Shown in pieces: positions 58,321 through 64,000 of a stretch of 64,000 nt of DNA. The stretch spans positions 1 through 64,000 of the forward strand of contig JAJKFH010000205.1 of assembly GCA_023333565.1 (NCBI GenBank), written 5' to 3'. Under the pieces are notes generated by a model that was not told where the DNA came from, did no database searches, and saw only the letters and a program-made list of their open reading frames with translations. The position numbers were made by a program, and so were the translations under genes. Every line of letters starts with the position of its first letter. Positions within the stretch are counted from its first letter, which is position 1. The stretch comes from Puffinus mauretanicus (taxonomy: Eukaryota; Chordata; Aves; Procellariiformes; Procellariidae).

Positions 58321-61155
58321 TGACCACCCCTTTTACCACTTCCTAAATGTCAAGAGAGGCTTTTCAGCATCCCTGAAACGTACTAAAACCTCCCTGTTGG
58401 AAAGGCAGACAACCGGGGGGGCAGGGGGCTTGCTGGCTCCCACGTTGTTCCATGAAGACCCCTTGCCATTCCCAAGGGATAAGCCCGTGGGAAGCCTCCA
58501 CATGACAGCTGCATCCAGGCACTGGCAGGAGCTGCCTCCAGCTGCCTGCGTTTCAGGTGCAGCAGAGCTGTAGAAGAAGTGATGCTGAACCTCCTTCGTC
58601 CTGATGGCATGCAGCCCCTCTTCCCTCTGCAAGAGCCTGATGGTCCAGGGGTGGATCCAGGAGAGCCACTGGCCTGAGACCCCCGCCCCGTCTCACCTCC
58701 GGCAGCTGCAGCTGGTGTGGGATGCTGTGGTTGAGTAGATGGAAATGAGCATCTTTGAGACGTGGCAGAAAATCAGGCCTCGTGGTGTTTGTGGGTGGGT
58801 AAAAATGCTCCTGGGGAATATCTGACTCTCCAGAAATAATGAAAATACAGATACCTGTATTTCCCTCTGGTCATATAGTTGGGTTCAATGGCTTATGAAG
58901 GCTGTTGAGAAGCACACCAAAGCAATTTAGCAGCAGAATGTAAATTGGGGCCAGCTCTTTCATCTTTGGTGTGAACATTCGTCATATGAAGTTATCACCT
59001 GTGCAAGAGGCATGACCCAGCAGTTGGGAAAATCCATCCTTTTTGGACAGAAGCTTTGCTTTCATCTCCATTCTGCCCTTCCCAAAAACCAAAACCCCAA
59101 ACTCTCTCCTCTTCAAGGTATCTTGAGTTATTTAATGATGTGCCGGGTGGGATGCTGTGAGGCTGGGCAGCTGGCAGCGCGTGCCGTGCGGGGCAGGATA
59201 ACAGGTTGGGCCTGCTTCTAGACCAGGGGTTTGTAAACCTCAGACTTCAGGTAGGTCTGCCAGCTTATTCCCTTAGACTCTGCCTGTAGCTGGGAACCCT
59301 CCCGCAGTAAAACTGTGTCTTGAACAGCAGGCCTGACACTGGTAAAAGGGAAGAAGTCAAATTGTCAATATAGGGGATGTGGTATCTTCAGGCACTTATG
59401 CTGTCTAACCTTCTTCTTTTCCCCTTGCATGGTTTGTGTGATCCTTGCGCTGAGACAACGCACATTTAAGGCCATAGACTTTTCCCTAAGTTGTGGGTCT
59501 TTTAATTGTTCAAGCCGCTTTGTACATTGGGGAGGGTGAGCTCCAGACTGGCGTGCGTGTGTATGGAAGTTTGCACGGATGTGTGACTTCTGAGAGCCTT
59601 CAGAGTTGTCTCCTGGAGGATCCTAAAAGAAGATGCTCTGGGGAGAGGCTCAGCAAGCGTCCCTTGGGGAGAATCTAAAATGCCATGGCAATAACTGCTG
59701 GCAGAGGAAGGGAGGGATGAGGAAGAGGTGCCAGGCAATGAGGAGGCAGTGGCTAGCAGCAATTTCCTAACATCGATGATCCCTGGTGAATGGTTTCAGA
59801 ACACCTGTATGCTCTGGGGGATGGCAAGTGGTGTGTTGCTCATTGTAACTTGAATATCCTCCTAGGAGCAAGGCTTGGCCGGCGGGGAGCTGCAGTCCCG
59901 TGGGACCTTGCCCAAGATGGCAACTTGTGTAACCTAAAAAGTGAGGGTATCTTCTTCGCTAGCAGCTTTTCACCACTCACCAGCACTTGCCAGGTGGTGA
60001 TGAGTCTTGTGCCTGATTTTAGAAGGGGGGAGAGGTTGAAGGGTACAGATAGGAGCAGCTGGCCCTGAGTTTTGGGTGCTGCCCCTAGCGATTGTGGAGT
60101 CCTTTTGATGTGAAAGCAGATGGTCTAGAAGAACCTCAAAAAGAATGACAGTATAGCTCCTCAATGTTTTGGACAGTGCTGCAAACCACTTTCTCAGCTG
60201 TCACTGGACGGTACGTACAGTTTTACAGCATTAATCCAGGGAGAGTTCACCTAACGCACCCTCTCGCTCGGCTGCTCCGCCTGATCCTGGCCACGTGGGT
60301 AAGCAGCTTAACACAAGGATTCGTGTGATTGATCTGAAGAGCGTTACCCTTGCAGGGTTTCACTGCGAAGCTACCTCGCCTGCTTCCGACTTGATTGGGG
60401 ATGAGTCCTGCAGACTGTGAATATTCTTCCCCTTGCTCCCCTGACACCGTAGACATCTCTTTGCTTAATCTTTTGTCGGCAGGTGATCATGGGCTTGTGT
60501 ATGGAGGGAGCTTCTGCTGTCCTGAGCTTTATCCAGCGTGACATGCTGTCATTTTGGTGTGATATCATTGAGATGCTTCCAAGCCTGCTCTCTCCCAGCC
60601 CAGGGAAGAAAGCAGATGCCTGGAGGACCACGTTCTGCTAACATGGCTGCCCTAGAAATGAAAGGCTCCATCATGCCATTACCAAGCCCCTAAGCCAGCT
60701 GGTCATCCCCATTCCTGTATTTGCAGACTGCCTGCTGACACACCAGAAATAATATTTTTACATTATGGTCCCCTGCGCTGACTCCTCCTGCAGTTTAGTT
60801 TATCCTGTTGTTTTCTTAGTTATGTTCAGCAGAGTTAACGATATATACTGTGCTGTTCATCCTAATGATGATGAATGTTTTAGACTGGTGTAATGAGCCA
60901 CCCTTCATTTCTTTCTGAAAAAGGAGAAGGAAGTCGTGATTTCTGTTTCTCTGAGGTCATAACATAGGCTGTGTTGCTTTTGGTGGTATAAATCAGGAAT
61001 ATCTCTGTTTTCCATTGTATACGTTGCAATGAGAACTTTTCCATGTTCAGTTGAAGGGCTGGGAAATTTTAGATTCCTGAAAGACAGCTTTTCTCTGAAG
61101 ACTTCAAGTTACATCAGCTCTAATGAAATGAGAGCCTTCAAATTAGACAAACTGA

Positions 61156-61173
61156 TTTTTTTTTTTTTTTTTG
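61156..61173. repeat. poly(T) run
   Basis: About 18 T in a row after CTGAT; no element body beside it. Confidence 0.8.
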
Positions 61174-63657
61174 ACTCTTATTTCATTTCATTCCTTGGTT
61201 ATTCCCTTATTTCCCTGGAAGGATGTTGTTCCCATCCTACCAGTCCTGCACCCAGTCTCGTCTAATTCACACAATTGTTTGCAAAGGGTGGGATGATTTC
61301 AAGAGGGCAAAATGCAGCAGTCAACTCTCCTTTAAGCAGCATAATGATAGAAAACAGGCACAAATCCTTTCCCTTTTTTCTCCCATTGCTCCCCTTTATG
61401 TCACCTGTCTGCATGTCTGATTTGGGCAAATACAGCTATTAGTAAGCTCTATTTGTGTGTCAGAGGAAGGGGCAAAAAGTCCTGGAGCCTGTCTACATTT
61501 ATGGTTTGGGTTTTTTTTCGTTTTTCTTCTTTCTTTTTTTTAAGCAATTCATCTGGATTTTTGAAAGAAGTATTACTCAACGGTCTCTGTAAATTACACA
61601 AGTGGCCAGAAAGCTGTTCTGTATCCATGCAGCAGAAGTTTATAGGAAACAGGAGCGTGGTACTGATAGGCAGCTTCGCCTGCCTGGTGAAGAATTGATG
61701 GAAATTCTTTGCTGGGAGTGGGGGGTTGGCCCAGATGTCCTCTGGCGGTCCCTCCCAGCTTGTTATATATTTCTATGGCACCCGCAAAGGCCCCAAAATA
61801 GGACACTGGGGAGCCAAGCCAGCAATGCAGCTCAGCAGTGGGCTTAATTCTGCAAAGGGGGCTGCGCAGAGCTCTTTGGAAAAGCAAGTGGTGCCATTCT
61901 TTCAAGGTGACCCAGCACCCGCTTGTGGGGACAGGACCGAGGTTTCTACCATGCGGGCTGAGAACATGGGAGCAAGACCCAGACACACGTGGCAGGAGCC
62001 CTTGGGGTTGGCACATCGCTGTCAAAACCCAGAGCTGCTCTCCTCTGCAGGACTGTCCGAAGCAGGCAATGAGCTGGGGCGGTGAGGTGGTAGCAAGCCT
62101 CTTTGCACTTGTATGAACAAAATAGTTAGAAAACTCATCTAATAACGGCTGTTGGAGATGTACTGGTAACTTCACACCTGACTGCACAGAAAGCGGGGAT
62201 TTCCTCGCGTTGTAATTTCTATGGGTGTATTTTTGAAGCCTATGGCCAAAAAGATAGGTTTGGTGAAGATAGGTTCGGTGTGGCTTGGCAGTAATTGGGC
62301 AGTATTTGCATAATGATAGTAATTTCCTTGTTCTTATTTCCTAAATTTGTTTTACAAGACCATGCTGCAATGTAACTTAAAGCTGTAAGTATTTGTCTCT
62401 GTTGGCAGTTGGAAATGTAGTATTAGCTGTGACTCGTTACAGAAATAAGTGCTCAGTGTGGAGCTAAATTGAATAATATGGTGGTGTTCATATCTTAATC
62501 TTCCAAACAGCGCTCTTAAGTTCGCTACATTGATGTTTGAAAGACTTAAAAATAATAAACTCCATTGTATAGAGCTTAGAATACAGAGTGGAGGCTTAGT
62601 AATTGCTGGCAGTTCATGGGCAGACTCACTAACGCATGGCAAGGAAGCAATTCTCCCAGCATGCCCGAATTTTTTAAATTAATCTCCTTGTATCAAGGCC
62701 TTGTGATCCACAAATTAATGAGTACATCGATATTTTGAATAAAGGCTTGCAGGAGACCTCAGTCCAAAACCCCAAACCTTTACTTGGGCCATCGTGCTGT
62801 TTTAAAACACCTCTTGTCTTCCTCTTCAGTCTGCTGAAAGCCCTTTCCATCCCCCAGCTGTTGAGCAGGGTAGGTGGAGTGGGCTGGTGAGCTCATTTTC
62901 CAGCCATCAAGAGACTCCACCGGCTGGCTATCGGCAGAGAGCTGAAGTCCTGAGCCTGCGTCCCATGTAGGAAGGTAACAACCCAACTCCCAACCTTCCG
63001 CTCTTCACAGGAAAGGGAAAAAAGCCAAATACTTGATGGTTGTTTTTTTTTAAATGGTGTTCAAAAATTGAGGTCCCTGGGGAATTGAGTGTCGAAGGGA
63101 GAGCTCTGAAAGCAGGGATCTGGCTTTGCTGATTTTTCTCAGAAGATGTCTATAGTTCCCCTGCATCCTCGTGAAGGAGTTTTTAAATGAGGAGTTGCAG
63201 AGGGCAGCTAAGGCAAAAGCTGGTTAGACCAGCAGGCACTATTTAAAATCAAGCAAACATAAAAACCAGGAGAGGGAGAGGAGGAGAACATGATTTCTTT
63301 ATCACAACTGTACTTGAAACTAATTTTAAATGTCTGTCTTCTGAGAGTAAGGAAATTCCTTTAGCTTCCAGCAGTAAATAACTGGGATGCTTTCAGCTCA
63401 CAGCTGACCTACAGAGGATGGTGAGTTTTCAACTAAAAAAAAAAAAATTGACTCTCCAGTAAGGACAGTCCATTCCAATCATCACTAAACAGCTGGAGAA
63501 AGAGAAGAGTCCTGACAAGCACGGTTCATATCACAAATAACCCTTGAACTTTGTTCTGTATCTCTGCGTACTGTCCAGGGTGGCTTGACAAATGGTTTTG
63601 AACAAATACAGTTTTCAAACCAAAGAGCAGATGACAAGGATTGTGTTTGGCTGGCAG

Positions 63658-63741
63658 GTGCGCGATTTGGACTCCTGGATCGGAGATCTCAAATGAAATC
63701 CCAAATCCATTTTTCTCGTACTATCATTCCTAAAACAAATG
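63658..63741 (+). other. candidate spliced leader exon
   Basis: Acceptor GTTTGGCTGGCAG and a strong donor ATG|GTGAGTAT bound 84 bases. All three frames are short and match no known family. The acceptor's pyrimidine tract is poor. It would suit another 5' UTR exon of the third gene. Confidence 0.3.
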
Positions 63742-64000
63742 GTGAGTATTTCAGAGAAAGGGAGAAGGTTGTCCGCTGTGAGCTCTTGGGGTTCAGTGGA
63801 TGAGGGTTTAGTGGTAGAGACTACGTAGTTCTCCATGCCCGCTCCTCTTGGCAATGGAGTGGTGGAGCACCTAATGTTAGCTGTGGTGAGGAGGACTTCT
63901 GAAGAGCGGCTTCTCATCAGGCATATTTCAGCAAGGGGTTTGGCCATTAGGATGCTGAGCTCTCTTAATGGTCTGCCCTACTCTATGCCAGCGGGCACTA

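Larger units (their letters stand above)
52816..63657 (+). other. second intron of the third gene (if 52709-52815 is an exon)
   Basis: About 10.8 kb of AT-rich unique DNA with one or two MIR relics and homopolymer runs (for example T-run at 61156). A possible 42-base exon lies at 54829-54870. Nothing else recognised. Confidence 0.45.

Noticed and set aside
1..64000. CRISPR array, prokaryotic operon or viral gene content
   Set aside because: No regularly spaced repeat-spacer pattern and no viral protein signature. Exon-intron structure and CR1/MIR repeats show vertebrate nuclear DNA.

Overview
This is a stretch of bird nuclear genome. The clearest sign is a truncated CR1 LINE at 40309-40920 ending in the avian-type octamer repeat (ATTCTATG)n. 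Interspersed repeats are sparse (a few worn MIRs and one older CR1/L3-like relic), introns are compact, and CpG islands sit at gene starts, as on small avian chromosomes. All genes are spliced, so most long open frames here are chance runs in GC-rich DNA; real exons were found by protein family match plus splice sites and phases that join.

Layout. (1) 1-13000, + strand: a complete four-exon EMILIN3 gene (extracellular matrix glycoprotein; signal peptide, EMI domain, long coiled coil, no C-terminal gC1q), with a GC-rich promoter, a TATA-like box and a (GGGCA)n repeat in the probable 5' leader. (2) 13100-26200, - strand: a lipin gene with 19 coding exons (14137-23314), assigned as LPIN3. It has the N-lipin domain, polybasic nuclear signal, WWFSW segment, DIDGT catalytic motif and LGHIL coactivator motif. 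Eighteen coding exon junctions exist and seventeen close in frame; the fourth (21320/20873) is off by one base. (3) About 26200-32000: intergenic DNA with no gene recognised. (4) 32400-33660: CpG island with a GTGCAC-core minisatellite, a perfect palindromic CRE and a strong splice donor at 33302. This looks like the first non-coding exon of a + strand gene whose long first introns fill the rest of the window. From the conserved vertebrate order ZHX3-LPIN3-EMILIN3-CHD6, that gene is probably ZHX3; none of its protein is visible here, so the name is an inference.

Arrangement. EMILIN3 and LPIN3 converge tail to tail; their distal poly(A) signals lie only about 175 bp apart. LPIN3 and the third gene diverge. 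The genes are neighbours by ancient synteny and do not form one pathway: EMILIN3 acts in the matrix, lipin converts phosphatidate to diacylglycerol at ER membranes and acts as a nuclear coactivator, and ZHX3 would be a nuclear repressor.

I found no CRISPR array, viral gene, tRNA or rRNA. No dramatic undescribed system is evident. The observations most worth checking are the one-base frame slip in LPIN3, the promoter minisatellites, the near-overlapping convergent 3' ends, and a candidate leader exon at 52709-52815 carrying an upstream reading frame.
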